Shown piece after piece: positions 33,240 through 42,958 of a stretch of DNA of 64,000 nt; the stretch's first letter is position 1, and the number at the start of each line of letters is the position of its first letter. The translations under genes were made by a program, and so were the position numbers. The DNA comes from Bradyrhizobium ontarionense. GTDB taxonomy: Bacteria > Pseudomonadota > Alphaproteobacteria > Rhizobiales > Xanthobacteraceae. The DNA lies in contig NZ_CP088156.1 of the NCBI RefSeq assembly GCF_021088345.1, positions 6,749,001 through 6,813,000 on the forward strand. Reading direction: 5' to 3'. The notes under the pieces were generated by a model. That model did not search any database. It was given only the letters and a program-made list of their open reading frames with translations, and was not told the DNA's origin.

Positions 33240-35069
33240 ATGGTCGCTCCCAGACGTCGCATTGGCCACGACGTCTCGCGGCGCCAGAAGGAGCCGGCTG
33301 CGATCACCGCCCTGCTGCTGACGCTGTTCGGTGCTGCGCCGTCCTACGGCCAGGATGCCGAGCGGGTCCCGCAGGTCCGGGCCTACGCGGATCCGAACGA
33401 CAGCGGTCCCGTCATCGTCGTTCCTAATCGCCGCCGTCAGGCCGTGCGGCCCGCGAACGGCAATGGTCCCGTGGTCATTCCACAGGTGATCGTCTCTCCT
33501 GGCGGAGGCGAGCCGGAGGCGAAGACGCCCACGCAGGTGGAGGAACGTCCGCCGCCGCGGCCGCGCTCCCCGATCGATCCGGGCGCTGGTGCACTTCCCC
33601 AGGCGGCGCGCCGCGAGCCTGCGCCGCGTCTTGCTCCCGTTCGCAATGGCTTCTTCGGTGCGCCGTCTGCCGGTCTGGTGGTCGGCGGCTGCTTGTCGAC
33701 ACCGGGCCGGCTGTCGACGACGAACGTCCCTGATCGCTGTCTCGACGCGCTGGCCTTCGCTGTCAGTCCGCCGCCGGCGACGCGCGGCGTGCTGCCGCGC
33801 AATCTGCCGCCGATCCCGCGGCAGGATGCGCAGCCGATCCCGCCCGTTCTGGCGGACAAGCCGCGCATGCGCCAGCCGATGCAGGAGACTGCGAAAGCGC
33901 AGCCGCAGCAGCCGGCACCGCCGATGATGGAGGAAGATCCCTACGAGCCCAAGGGCATCAAGGTGGGAAACTTCATCCTGAAGCCCGCGTTCGAGATGAC
34001 CTCCGGCTTCGACAGCAATCCGGGGCGCGTGCCGAGAGGGGCCGGCTCGGGTTTCGTCAGCGTTGCGCCTGTGCTGCTCGTGCGCTCCCAGTTCGACCAG
34101 CACCTGCTCAATGCCGATGTGCGCGTCAGCTACATCGACTATGCCAAGCTGCGGCAGCTGAGCCGTCCGACCGTCGATGCCAAGGTCAACGGGCGCTACG
34201 ACATTACCGATACGTTTGCGCTCAATGGCGAGGGCCACGTCGCCGTCGATGCCGATGATCCCGGCACGCCGCGCTTCGCAGGCCGGTTCGCCAGGATTCC
34301 GCTGGCCAGCACCGTCGGCGGCTCGGCGGGCGTCACCAAGCGATTCGAGGATTTCGAGGTCTCGACCAAGGCGGCCATCGACCGTGTCGCCTTTCAGAAC
34401 GCGCCGCTCGTCAACGGCCAGATCGTCAGCAACGCCGACCGCAACTTCAATCAGTACGCCTCGCAGAGCCGCGTGACCTACAATCTGACCCCGGAGATCC
34501 GGCCCTTCGTCGACGTGACCGTCGACCGGCGCGTTCACGACATCGCGGTCGATGCCGAAGGCTTCCGCCGTGACTCCACCGGCACGGCGGTCGAGGCGGG
34601 CGTGACCTTCGCATACGCCGACAAACTGACCGGCGACGTCGCCGTCGGCTATCTGACGCGTCGCTATCAGGATCCGATGCTGAAGCCGGTCAGCGGCTTC
34701 ATCGCCGACGCCAATCTCACCTGGCAGTTCGCCAAGGAGACCGCGATTGCGCTCGGCGCCAAGTCGCAGGTCGTGGAGATCACCGAGCCCGGAATCTCCG
34801 GCGTGCTCAAGCGCGACGTCACCGTCGGCGTTGAGCACCAGTTTCAGCCGTGGCTCGTCGGCACGTTTCTCGCCGGCTATGGCCAGGACGCCTTCACGGG
34901 CACGACGCGGGTTGACGACCGCTACGTCGTCGAGCTCGGCATGCTCTACAAGTTCTCCCGCCTGCTGCAGCTCAGGACCAGCGTTCGGCGCGAAGAGACG
35001 CGCTCCAACGTCAAGGAGAACAATCTCTCGGCGACGGTCGTGCAGGTCGGCGCCAGGGTGCAGTACTGA
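33240..35069 (+). CDS. Outer-membrane beta-barrel protein
   Basis: The ATG at 33240 follows a clear AGGAGGTGAA ribosome site and gives 609 residues. A signal peptide ends near residue 37 (SYGQD). A Pro/Arg-rich disordered region extends to about 235 and a beta-barrel of roughly 370 residues follows. The barrel starts at GNFILKPAFEMTSGFDSNPG, the usual opening of the rhizobial outer-membrane beta-barrel family that is often annotated BBP2-type, and ends VVQVGARVQY with a terminal Tyr. Such proteins are often linked to polysaccharide export or surface structure, but no exopolysaccharide genes are near. Upstream in-frame codons from 33033 look non-coding. Confidence 0.8.
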   Translation: MVAPRRRIGHDVSRRQKEPAAITALLLTLFGAAPSYGQDAERVPQVRAYADPNDSGPVIVVPNRRRQAVRPANGNGPVVIPQVIVSPGGGEPEAKTPTQVEERPPPRPRSPIDPGAGALPQAARREPAPRLAPVRNGFFGAPSAGLVVGGCLSTPGRLSTTNVPDRCLDALAFAVSPPPATRGVLPRNLPPIPRQDAQPIPPVLADKPRMRQPMQETAKAQPQQPAPPMMEEDPYEPKGIKVGNFILKPAFEMTSGFDSNPGRVPRGAGSGFVSVAPVLLVRSQFDQHLLNADVRVSYIDYAKLRQLSRPTVDAKVNGRYDITDTFALNGEGHVAVDADDPGTPRFAGRFARIPLASTVGGSAGVTKRFEDFEVSTKAAIDRVAFQNAPLVNGQIVSNADRNFNQYASQSRVTYNLTPEIRPFVDVTVDRRVHDIAVDAEGFRRDSTGTAVEAGVTFAYADKLTGDVAVGYLTRRYQDPMLKPVSGFIADANLTWQFAKETAIALGAKSQVVEITEPGISGVLKRDVTVGVEHQFQPWLVGTFLAGYGQDAFTGTTRVDDRYVVELGMLYKFSRLLQLRTSVRREETRSNVKENNLSATVVQVGARVQY

Positions 35070-35420
35070 AGCGTCGTGTCATCTCCCCTTGCAAGGCACG
35101 GCTGTGGCATATGACTGGTGCGTAGGGTCGACCTTTTCTCGCCTCGTGGTTCTCCAGGCGAAGCGGAGAATCGCCCGGAGGACGCCCGCGGCGCGTCTCG
35201 CCGCCATTTCATTTGGAGCGAGTCCGGTTCCGGTCCCCGCACCTCGGACGATGGCTTGACGCCGAGCAACTCTGACAAGACCTCCATCCCGGCCGATCTG
35301 TTCAGAGCTTGGTCCTTCGGGTAGTTCACGTTGATTCCTGTTGCACCGCTCGGCCAGATCGCATGGCTGCGTCGCATGGCTTGAGCATCGCATCCACCTC
35401 TTCTTTCCAAGTCCTCTGAT

Positions 35421-35458
35421 GACGTGGATGGCCGGGACGAAGCCCGGCCATGACGATG
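35421..35458. repeat. Palindromic intergenic repeat, Bradyrhizobium type (copy 1)
   Basis: GACGTGGATGGCCGGGAC starts the element. ATGGCCGGG (35428-35436) and CCCGGCCAT (35443-35451) form a perfect 9-bp stem with the loop ACGAAG. From memory this is the core of a very common dispersed intergenic repeat in Bradyrhizobium. A related copy lies at 38963-39030 in the opposite orientation. Confidence 0.7.
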
Positions 35459-35540
35459 CGGAGACAGACGAAAGAGCTCCTATTGTCACATGCGATCGTC
35501 TTGCCTTGCCGAGGTAGGTGACACCGACCCACCTTCAAAA

Positions 35541-35576
35541 CGAAAAGGCAGCGTCCGCGGCTCCGCGAACGCTGCT
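35541..35576 (-). terminator. Rho-independent terminator of the tonB-exbD-exbB operon
   Basis: On the minus strand a stem of about 14 bp with two mismatches (AGCAGCGTTCGCGG, two-base loop region, CCGCGGACGCTGCC) is followed by TTTTCGTTTT. It lies 33 bp downstream of the tonB stop and should end the exbB-exbD-tonB transcript. Confidence 0.8.
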
Positions 35577-35608
35577 GAGATGGACTGCCATCGGCAATCG
35601 GCGTGCTG

Positions 35609-36397
35609 CTACTTCTTCTGGTTGAAGTTCACGTCGATGCTGAAGCTGAACTGATCGTCCGTCAGTCCGGAGGGCGGCGCCGGCACCGGATCCGAGCGAT
35701 GGATCATCGACAGCGCCGCCTCGTCGAAAATCGAGTCGCCGGAGGACTGCATGACGGAGGCCGACATCACCTTGCCGGCTCGGCTCAGCACCAGCGCGAC
35801 CTTGACCGTGCCGTTGTGCTTCTTGCCTTCCGGATAGCGCTTGTGCAACTCGAAATAGGCGCTGATCTTGCGTCCCCAGTTGTTGGTCAGCTTCTGCTTG
35901 TCCTTGCCCATTCCCGGGTTGGGAGCCTTGGCGGTCTCTGCCGGCGGCGCAGCCTCGTCCAAGGCCTTACGGGCCGATTCGTCCTGGGCGGCGGATGCGA
36001 CCGAGGCCTCGGCCTGCTCGGTCGCGAGCTGCTGCTCCTCCTTTTCCGGCTTCTTCGGGTCGTTCATCGTGACGACGCGATCTGCTTCCTCCTCGGTCTC
36101 GGTCGGCTTGTCCTTGACCGCATCGGACTCCTTGACCTCGGCGGTCTGCTGCATCTGCTCCGGCGCGGCCTCGGCCGCGTCGCTGTCCGGTCCGGCAGGA
36201 AGGTCGTTGTCCTCGACCTGGGGTGAGGCCATCTCGAGCGCGAACTCGGCGCCGTTGGCGCCAAGGCCTCCGTCGGCATCATTGGCGTTGAGATGAACGA
36301 CGGCGAGAGCGGCGCCGCCGCCATGCAACATCAGCGCCCCGATCGCCGCTGAAATCCACAAGCGGCGCGACGCTCCCTGATACTTGTGTTCGACCAT
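35609..36397 (-). CDS. tonB: TonB-family energy transducer (iron-uptake type)
   Basis: From the ATG at 36397 the protein has 262 residues: a cytoplasmic start, one membrane helix at about 14-34, a long acidic linker rich in Glu, Ala, Lys and Pro (about 60-170), and a TonB C-terminal domain (RKISAYFELHKRYPEGKKHNG, VALVLSRAGKVMSASVMQSSG, FDEAALSMIHRSDPVP). It transfers energy from ExbB/ExbD to outer-membrane siderophore receptors, of which two lie 4-9 kb away. It is the last gene of an exbB-exbD-tonB operon that ends at a terminator. An in-frame ATG at 36463 exists but would add residues before the normal start. Confidence 0.9.
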   Translation of the reverse strand: MVEHKYQGASRRLWISAAIGALMLHGGGAALAVVHLNANDADGGLGANGAEFALEMASPQVEDNDLPAGPDSDAAEAAPEQMQQTAEVKESDAVKDKPTETEEEADRVVTMNDPKKPEKEEQQLATEQAEASVASAAQDESARKALDEAAPPAETAKAPNPGMGKDKQKLTNNWGRKISAYFELHKRYPEGKKHNGTVKVALVLSRAGKVMSASVMQSSGDSIFDEAALSMIHRSDPVPAPPSGLTDDQFSFSIDVNFNQKK

Positions 36398-36422
36398 TCT
36401 ACACTTCCATCTCTGATTGGTT

Positions 36423-36878
36423 TCAATGCGCAGGCTGAGCGGTCGCGGCAGCCTGCGAAACACCTTCGACGGTCACGAGCTTGATCTTCGGATAGCCTCC
36501 GGTCCGCAGCAGCTCCATCACGTCCATCAGCTCGCCGTACGGCACGCCGCGGTCGGCGCGCAGGAAGATGAAGCGGTCCTTGGCCGCCTCGGGAATGTGC
36601 TCGAGCGTGCTCACCAGGCTGGTTCGCTTCACCGGATCCTCTCCGACGAACAGCGTCAGGTCCGGCTTGATGCTGACATAGATCGGCTTGTCCGGCTTCT
36701 TCTGTGGCGTGGCGGTCGAGGTTGGAAGATCGACCGGCACGTCGACTGTCGAGAGTGGTGCGGCCACCATGAAGATGATCAGCAGCACCAGGATCACGTC
36801 GATGAAGGGGGTGACGTTGATGTCGGCGGATTCGCTGAGATCATCGTCACCGTCGGCCTCCGAAACAGAAACGGCCAT
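36423..36878 (-). CDS. exbD: ExbD biopolymer transport protein
   Basis: The 151-residue protein has the ExbD layout: a cytoplasmic N-terminus, the membrane helix with the essential Asp in NVTPFIDVILVLLIIFMVAAP, and a periplasmic domain ending in VSQAAATAQPAH. The VPVDLPTSTATPQKKPDKP segment and DRFIFLRADRGVPYGELMDVM are typical. It forms the proton-driven motor with ExbB, whose stop is three bases upstream, and the TonB protein encoded just downstream. Confidence 0.94.
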   Translation of the reverse strand: MAVSVSEADGDDDLSESADINVTPFIDVILVLLIIFMVAAPLSTVDVPVDLPTSTATPQKKPDKPIYVSIKPDLTLFVGEDPVKRTSLVSTLEHIPEAAKDRFIFLRADRGVPYGELMDVMELLRTGGYPKIKLVTVEGVSQAAATAQPAH

Positions 36879-36881
36879 GGC

Positions 36882-38183
<1,302 letters not shown>

Positions 38184-38962
38184 GTTGCTGCACACCCCTT
38201 GATAGTTAAGCTGCGGCCATGTTTCCAGACGTAACGGGGCTGTTTTGAGACGGCGCCTTGACTCAAAGCAGGAACCTCGATGTCGGCGAGCAAGCCGATG
38301 CGTGCGATGCCGCTCATCGAATCGAATCATGAGATCGGAACATTGGCGGTCGGAGCCCGTCATCACCTCGTAACTCCCTGAAAGATCTAAACTGGAACGC
38401 TTCGAGGGATACGAGGTCGCCGCAATGCGGCCGCCTGATCACGCAAATGCCGCCGTTCGTCCTTCCATCAATTCTAATTAGTCGGCGCCGGCATTGTGTT
38501 CCGGCTTGGTTGTCGCAGGTCTCATCCCGAACCGCTTTCGAATCACGATGTCGTTCGGCGCGATGGAGGAGCGGCGAGATCCGAGCCGACACGCGTGAAT
38601 CCAACCGTTCGAAAAGCTGCGCAGGCCGCGCGATCCGATCGCCGCGCGCGGGCGATCCATCAAGACGGCTCGAACAATAGGGATCGCGGGTTCGCGAAGC
38701 GTACGCGGGGCGAGGCAGAGGCGCGAGAACGAATCATGCCGTTGTCGATGCTTGCTTGTCATTGCCCAGCCGCGGTCCGGACGGGCCAAGATTTTTTCCA
38801 ATGGCTTCAACGACGTGGATGACCAATACGCGCGCAGCTACGACGGCGTGGAACGAGCCGAGCACAAACTTGGACCCCGTGTGACTGCCGGCTGATTGAA
38901 GGGCACGGCGACGCATGTGACGACGATGCAAGGTCGTGACAAGGAAACCTGCTCATTGATTA

Positions 38963-39030
38963 ATCGTCGTGCCCGTGCTCGTCCCGGCCATCCAGGTCTC
39001 GTTCCCAGTCCTCCAAAGGCGTGGATGGGC
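38963..39030. repeat. Bradyrhizobium-type intergenic repeat (copy 2, inverted relative to copy 1)
   Basis: The segment contains GTCCCGGCCATCCAGGTCTC, the reverse complement of the core in copy 1 (GGATGGCCGGGAC). It also contains CAGTCCTCCAAAGGCGTGGAT in the forward sense, matching the left flank of copy 1 (AAGTCCTCTGATGACGTGGAT). The palindrome is less perfect here, so this copy has decayed or is a variant. Confidence 0.6.
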
Positions 39031-39141
39031 GGAGCGAGGTGGAAAGCGCCGAACTAAATTCCGATCGTGACCTGTGGCTGTCGGCTTCCGCAACTGCCGC
39101 CTCTTGTCGCCGATACGGCAAGAGAGAACTCTGCAAACGAA

Positions 39142-39179
39142 ACGAGCCGGATTGCATCTGCGGGTGCAATCCGGCTCGT
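39142..39179 (-). terminator. Strong hairpin terminator downstream of the piuC-like gene
   Basis: A perfect 15-bp stem (ACGAGCCGGATTGCA at 39142-39156 and TGCAATCCGGCTCGT at 39165-39179) encloses an 8-base loop. On the minus strand it is followed by TTCGTTTGC, a T-rich tail. It lies 115 bp after the stop of the piuC-like gene and should end the receptor-piuC transcript. Confidence 0.8.
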
Positions 39180-39294
39180 GGCCGACGGAGGTGAATGACG
39201 TGAAGTGAGCGAGGTCCTGGAGAGCGAGAGGAAGAAGCCGGGAGATGGGCTCAGGCCGGAGCGCCGGTGCCGCAGGCCCGATCGAAGCGGCGGC

Positions 39295-39984
39295 TCAGGT
39301 CTCGGCCCAGTACCGGATCAGGTTATGATAGAGGCCCGTCAGCCGCACCATTTCCGGATCATCGCGTCCGAGCCGCTGCGACAATCCCTGGATCGTCGTG
39401 TCGAGATCGAAGATCATGCTGCGCGCCAAGGGATCGCGGATCATGCTCTGCAGCCAGAAGAACGAGGCGACGCGGACGCCGCGCGTCACCGGCGTGACCA
39501 TGTGCAGGCTCGAGGCGGGATAGAGCACGAGGTCGCCCGCCGGCAGCTTCACCTCGTGCGAGCCGTAGAGGTCCTCAACGACGAGCTCGCCGCCGTCATA
39601 CTCGTCGGGTTCGGAGAGAAACAGCGTGACCGAGAGATCGGTGCGGATGCGCAGGCCGGTGAGCTTGTCGCCACGCACGGCGTTGTCGACGTGAATGCCG
39701 AAATGATGGCCTCCGTCCGCGGCGTAGCGGTTGAACAGCGGCGGAAAGATCTGCTGCGGAATGGCGGCGGCGAGAAAGCGCGGGCTGGCGGTCATCGCCG
39801 AAATGATGCGGTGGCCAAGCTTGCGCGCCACCTCGCTGTCGGGCGGCAACTGTTCGTTGCGCTTGACCATGGCCGACTGGGCGCCGGCGGTCGAGCGGCC
39901 GTCCTCCCAGTTGCTTGAATCCATGATGCGGCGGAACTCCGCCACATCGTCTTTGCTCAAAATTCCGGGGACACAGATCAGCAT
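39295..39984 (-). CDS. piuC: PiuC/YbiX-type Fe(II)/2-oxoglutarate-dependent dioxygenase
   Basis: From the ATG at 39984 the protein has 229 residues, the standard size of PKHD-type hydroxylases. The iron ligands H98 and D100 (HHFGIHVD) and H161 (SSLHMV) and the 2-oxoglutarate-binding R171 ([11 protein letters not shown]) are all present. The C-terminal part matches the PiuC cap (YHNLIRYW end). PiuC-type enzymes are nearly always encoded next to catecholate siderophore receptors and are iron-repressed; the exact substrate is not established. Here it follows the receptor gene by 43 bp on the same strand, the usual order, so it probably forms an operon with it. Confidence 0.92.
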   Translation of the reverse strand: MLICVPGILSKDDVAEFRRIMDSSNWEDGRSTAGAQSAMVKRNEQLPPDSEVARKLGHRIISAMTASPRFLAAAIPQQIFPPLFNRYAADGGHHFGIHVDNAVRGDKLTGLRIRTDLSVTLFLSEPDEYDGGELVVEDLYGSHEVKLPAGDLVLYPASSLHMVTPVTRGVRVASFFWLQSMIRDPLARSMIFDLDTTIQGLSQRLGRDDPEMVRLTGLYHNLIRYWAET

Positions 39985-40027
39985 GAACTCATGAACTCGA
40001 TGTGTGCCCCGGCTGGGTGGTCTGCGA

Positions 40028-42556
40028 TCAGAAGTGTCCTGACAGGACGACCGATGCGCTTCTTCCCGGACCGACGAGCACGAATGGCGTGGCACTCTGA
40101 TAGAGCGCGTCGTAGTAGAGCTTGTCGAAGATGTTGGCAACAAACACCTTGGCGGTCCAGTTCTTGTCGATCTTGGCTTCCGCGAAGGCATCGAAGCGCC
40201 AGTAGCTTGGCAGCTCGGTGCCCTGGTTGGCCGCGAGGAAGGTGCCGCCGAAGATCTTCGAGCGGTACACGGCCTGGCCGCCGATCTCCCAGGTGTCGTT
40301 GATCTGGTACTTGGTCAGCAGGCTGAACGACTGGTGCGCGGTGTTGGCGAGCTGCAGGCCGACATTGCTGGTGAACAGCGCCGTGTTGGCCGGCGGGACG
40401 TTCGACTTGGTCACCTCGGACTGCATCAGCACGAGGCCGCCGAAGATGCTCCATTTGTCGGTCAGCTTGCCGCCTGCCTGCAGGTCGATGCCGCGGATAC
40501 GGTACGCGGCGCCGGCCGAGAGACACGGCACGGTACCGGTGGTGCCCGCCGGATAGGGGCAATCCGCCGTCGCCGTGGTCGCGGTGATGTTGCGCGACTC
40601 GCGGGCATTCTCCTTCTCGGTCTGGAACAGCGCCGCGGTGACCAGCAGCCGTCGGTCGAGCAGCTCCCACTTGGTTCCGATCTCGATGGAGGTGTTCTTC
40701 TCAGGCCCGAAGATCTGGCTGGCACCGCCATTGGTGACCGCAGAGAGGCCGCCATATTGCGTGCTGAGGCCGTCGAATTCCGCGCCGACCGGGTTGGACG
40801 AGGTGGCATAGGCCGCATAGAAGCTGGCATAGGGCACCGGCTTCAACACGATGCCGAGGTTGAAGTTCGGCATGCCGCTGTCCGCCGACGTCGAGCCCGG
40901 CACGTTGGCGACGCCGTTGACGGTGCCGAAGCCGTCGACCCGGACGTCGTACTTGTCGTAGCGGATGCCGCCGTTGAGGATCACCAGATCCCGGTAGTTG
41001 ACGCTGTCGAGCGCATAGACGCTCGCCGTATCGATCTTGATGTTGGTCGGGAACTGGCTCAGCGACGGGATGCCGAACGGCAGGTTGGTGAACTGCGGAT
41101 TGAACACGCTCACGGTGGAGAGCGATCCGGTCCCCGAGAACGGCAGGCCCTGCTGCTCGGAGGTCAGGCCGGTGTAGCTGTTGATGAGTGCCTTTTCCTG
41201 CGAGACTTCGAGGCCCGCGAGCAGCGTGTGCTTGAAGGCGCCGGTGTCGAACTTGTACGTCGCCTCGAGCTGGTTGGCGAGCACGTCGGTCTGCTGGAAG
41301 CGGCTCTGCGGGTTGGCCCTAATGACCGAGTTGGACAGCGGGTCGGTGAGCGTGGCGCCTTCAGGCAGCGTGCCGATGTAGTTCAGGGTCGAGCGCGACA
41401 CCCGGACCTTGTCGGAGATCGTCAGGTCGGGCGTGACCTTCACCTCGGCATTGAACGAGCCGATGTCCTGGCCGATGCGCGAGAAGTCGCGGTTGACGAA
41501 GCCGTACCAGTTGTTGCGGGAGGAGCCAACCTCGGGGAACGGCGCGCCGGCAGCGAGCGTGCTCGGCCGGTAGTACGGCACGCCGAAGTCCGGACGACCG
41601 GTCACCTCGCTGTGGACGTAGTTGGTGGACAGGGTCACGGTGTCCAGCGGCGTCCACTTGGTCGAGATGAAGCCGCCATTGCGATTGTCGGTGACGTAGT
41701 CGCGCCCCGCCACGCCGGCATCCTGGAACATCCCGCCGACGCGCGCGGCGAAGGTGGGCGTGATCTTCTGGTTGACGTCGATGACGATGCGCTTGGTCTT
41801 GTCGGTGCCGAGCGTGCTGTCCATGTTGTAGAAGCTGTTCTCGGTCGTGGCCTGCTTGGTCACGATGTTGATCGCGCCGCCGGTCGTGCCGCGTCCGGCG
41901 AAGGACGAGGCCGGGCCGCGCAGGATCTCGACCTGCTCGGTGAAGAAGTTTTCGCGCACGCTGACGCCGCCGTCGCGGACGCCGTCGATGAAGACGTCGT
42001 TGCGGGCGTCGAAGCCGCGGATGAAGAAGCGGTCGCCGAACGCGTTGCCGCCTTCGCCGGTTCCGAGCGTCACGCCGGCGGTTGAGAGCACGGCGGACCG
42101 GAGGCTGGTGGAGTTCTTGTCCGCCAGGATTTCCTTGCTCAGCACCGTCACCGTCTTCGGCGTGTTGAGCAGCGGCTCCGGAAACTTGCCGGAGGCCTGC
42201 AGGCGCTCGCCCTTGTAGGGCGACGCCGGGCTCGAATAGGGATTGCGGTCGGCCGGCAGAGTGGGCTTCGGCGCCGCTGCCTGTTGCTGCTGCTGCTGAC
42301 GGGCCGCGCGGCGCAGCGCATCTCGTGCCCGGATCTGGTCGGCCGTGGGCCGCGACGCCGCCGGCTTGGGACGGGCGGCCGGAGCTTCGACGTTGACGGA
42401 CGGCAGAGGCGCCTGCTGGGCTTCGGCGCTGGTGAAGGAAGCGACCGCGATCAGGCCGGCCACCGCCGATACCGTGACGCCGGAAACGTCCGAAGATGGA
42501 TATCCCTCGGGCGCGATCGTCCCGCGCAAGCTTCTTGGAAAGACTGCCTTACCCAT
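40028..42556 (-). CDS. TonB-dependent siderophore receptor (Fiu-like), copy A
   Basis: The 842-residue protein has a signal peptide (cleaved near AEAQQ, about residue 47), an Ala/Pro/Gln-rich segment with a run of six glutamines, a plug domain at about 125-250 ([59 protein letters not shown]) and a 22-strand barrel ending in Phe ([10 protein letters not shown]). It belongs to the ferric catecholate siderophore receptor group. A PiuC-type gene follows in the same operon. It is a close paralogue of the receptor at 42959-45352. Energy presumably comes from the exbB-exbD-tonB genes nearby. Confidence 0.93.
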   Translation of the reverse strand: MGKAVFPRSLRGTIAPEGYPSSDVSGVTVSAVAGLIAVASFTSAEAQQAPLPSVNVEAPAARPKPAASRPTADQIRARDALRRAARQQQQQQAAAPKPTLPADRNPYSSPASPYKGERLQASGKFPEPLLNTPKTVTVLSKEILADKNSTSLRSAVLSTAGVTLGTGEGGNAFGDRFFIRGFDARNDVFIDGVRDGGVSVRENFFTEQVEILRGPASSFAGRGTTGGAINIVTKQATTENSFYNMDSTLGTDKTKRIVIDVNQKITPTFAARVGGMFQDAGVAGRDYVTDNRNGGFISTKWTPLDTVTLSTNYVHSEVTGRPDFGVPYYRPSTLAAGAPFPEVGSSRNNWYGFVNRDFSRIGQDIGSFNAEVKVTPDLTISDKVRVSRSTLNYIGTLPEGATLTDPLSNSVIRANPQSRFQQTDVLANQLEATYKFDTGAFKHTLLAGLEVSQEKALINSYTGLTSEQQGLPFSGTGSLSTVSVFNPQFTNLPFGIPSLSQFPTNIKIDTASVYALDSVNYRDLVILNGGIRYDKYDVRVDGFGTVNGVANVPGSTSADSGMPNFNLGIVLKPVPYASFYAAYATSSNPVGAEFDGLSTQYGGLSAVTNGGASQIFGPEKNTSIEIGTKWELLDRRLLVTAALFQTEKENARESRNITATTATADCPYPAGTTGTVPCLSAGAAYRIRGIDLQAGGKLTDKWSIFGGLVLMQSEVTKSNVPPANTALFTSNVGLQLANTAHQSFSLLTKYQINDTWEIGGQAVYRSKIFGGTFLAANQGTELPSYWRFDAFAEAKIDKNWTAKVFVANIFDKLYYDALYQSATPFVLVGPGRSASVVLSGHF

Positions 42557-42715
42557 ATTCGACTACCCCACTCGCTACGCAATACTTGTTCTTGGGTTCG
42601 TTGGTTTGCGCGCAATCGGCCTGATCCAATTGCGAACGAGTGGCAAACTCAAAGGCAATCGGACCAAAAGTGGGTTCCGCAGGTGGCTAGAATGAGAAAG
42701 GTTTCGATCGATGTC

Positions 42716-42735
42716 TGAGAATAACAATTGATCGC
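42716..42735 (-). promoter_or_regulatory. Conserved element upstream of siderophore receptor A
   Basis: TGAGAAT at 42716-42722 followed by ATCGCA at 42730-42735 resembles the TGATAAT...GTCGCA element found upstream of receptor B. Both lie about 155-160 bp before their start codons. A shared iron-responsive operator or promoter is the likely reading, but the regulator cannot be named. Confidence 0.4.
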
Positions 42736-42890
42736 AAAATGTCGCGTCACAGCAACACTCGAAACCTCCTGGTTGAGCTCTGATCCGTTGTTCAATTGCT
42801 GATGGGAGAAAGCCTGACCACGATACCGTCTCCAGGGCCGCTACCGTGCGTCGTAATGTCTCAGCCGACGATGGCCCGTGGGGTCTCTTC

Positions 42891-42918
42891 TCCCGCCGCA
42901 TCGAGGGATGCGGCGGGA
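42891..42918 (-). terminator. Hairpin downstream of siderophore receptor B
   Basis: TCCCGCCGCATC (42891-42902) and GATGCGGCGGGA (42907-42918) form a perfect 12-bp stem with the loop GAGG. It lies 41 bp after the receptor B stop. No T-run follows on the minus strand, so it may be a weak terminator or an mRNA-stabilising stem. Confidence 0.55.
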
Positions 42919-42958
42919 ATCCGGCGGTATTGTTTCCTGACGGAGGCGCGGCCCCGAT

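Larger units (their letters stand above)
35070..35608. other. Convergent intergenic region with a dispersed repeat and a terminator
   Basis: This 539-bp region lies between the beta-barrel gene and the convergent tonB gene. It contains a palindromic repeat (35421-35458) and the tonB terminator (35541-35576), both listed separately. A frame on the minus strand here reads through the repeat and yields a PGFVPAIHV string, a translation I recall as a hallmark of non-coding Bradyrhizobium repeats, so I do not call a gene. Confidence 0.6.
38184..39294. other. Long intergenic region with a repeat and a terminator
   Basis: This 1111-bp region lies between exbB and the piuC-like gene; both are on the minus strand. 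It should hold the exbB promoter in its left part. I see no gene: the short frames have no signal, domain or ribosome-site support. It contains a dispersed repeat (38963-39030) and the terminator of the receptor-piuC unit (39142-39179). A GACGTGGATG string at about 38813 may be a remnant of the same repeat family. Confidence 0.55.
42557..42958. other. Intergenic region between the two siderophore receptors
   Basis: The 402-bp region holds the promoter of receptor A on its left side and a hairpin that may end the transcript of receptor B on its right side; both are listed separately. The stretch 42666-42690 (AAAGTGGGTTCCGCAGGTGG) closely matches 45459-45481 upstream of receptor B (AAAGCTGGTTCCGCCGGTGG). 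No gene is seen here. Confidence 0.55.

Noticed and set aside
35079..35489. 136-residue frame on the minus strand containing PGFVPAIHV
   Set aside because: It runs through the palindromic intergenic repeat and overlaps no ribosome site; such translations are typical of non-coding Bradyrhizobium repeats.
38461..38485. AATTCTAATTAG as an iron box before exbB
   Set aside because: It matches only half of the TTAGAA-N3-TTCTAA pattern and lies about 280 bp from the start codon.
40334..42085. 583-residue antisense frame over siderophore receptor A
   Set aside because: A shadow of the receptor gene; the sense frame has plug and barrel motifs and a paralogue next to it.
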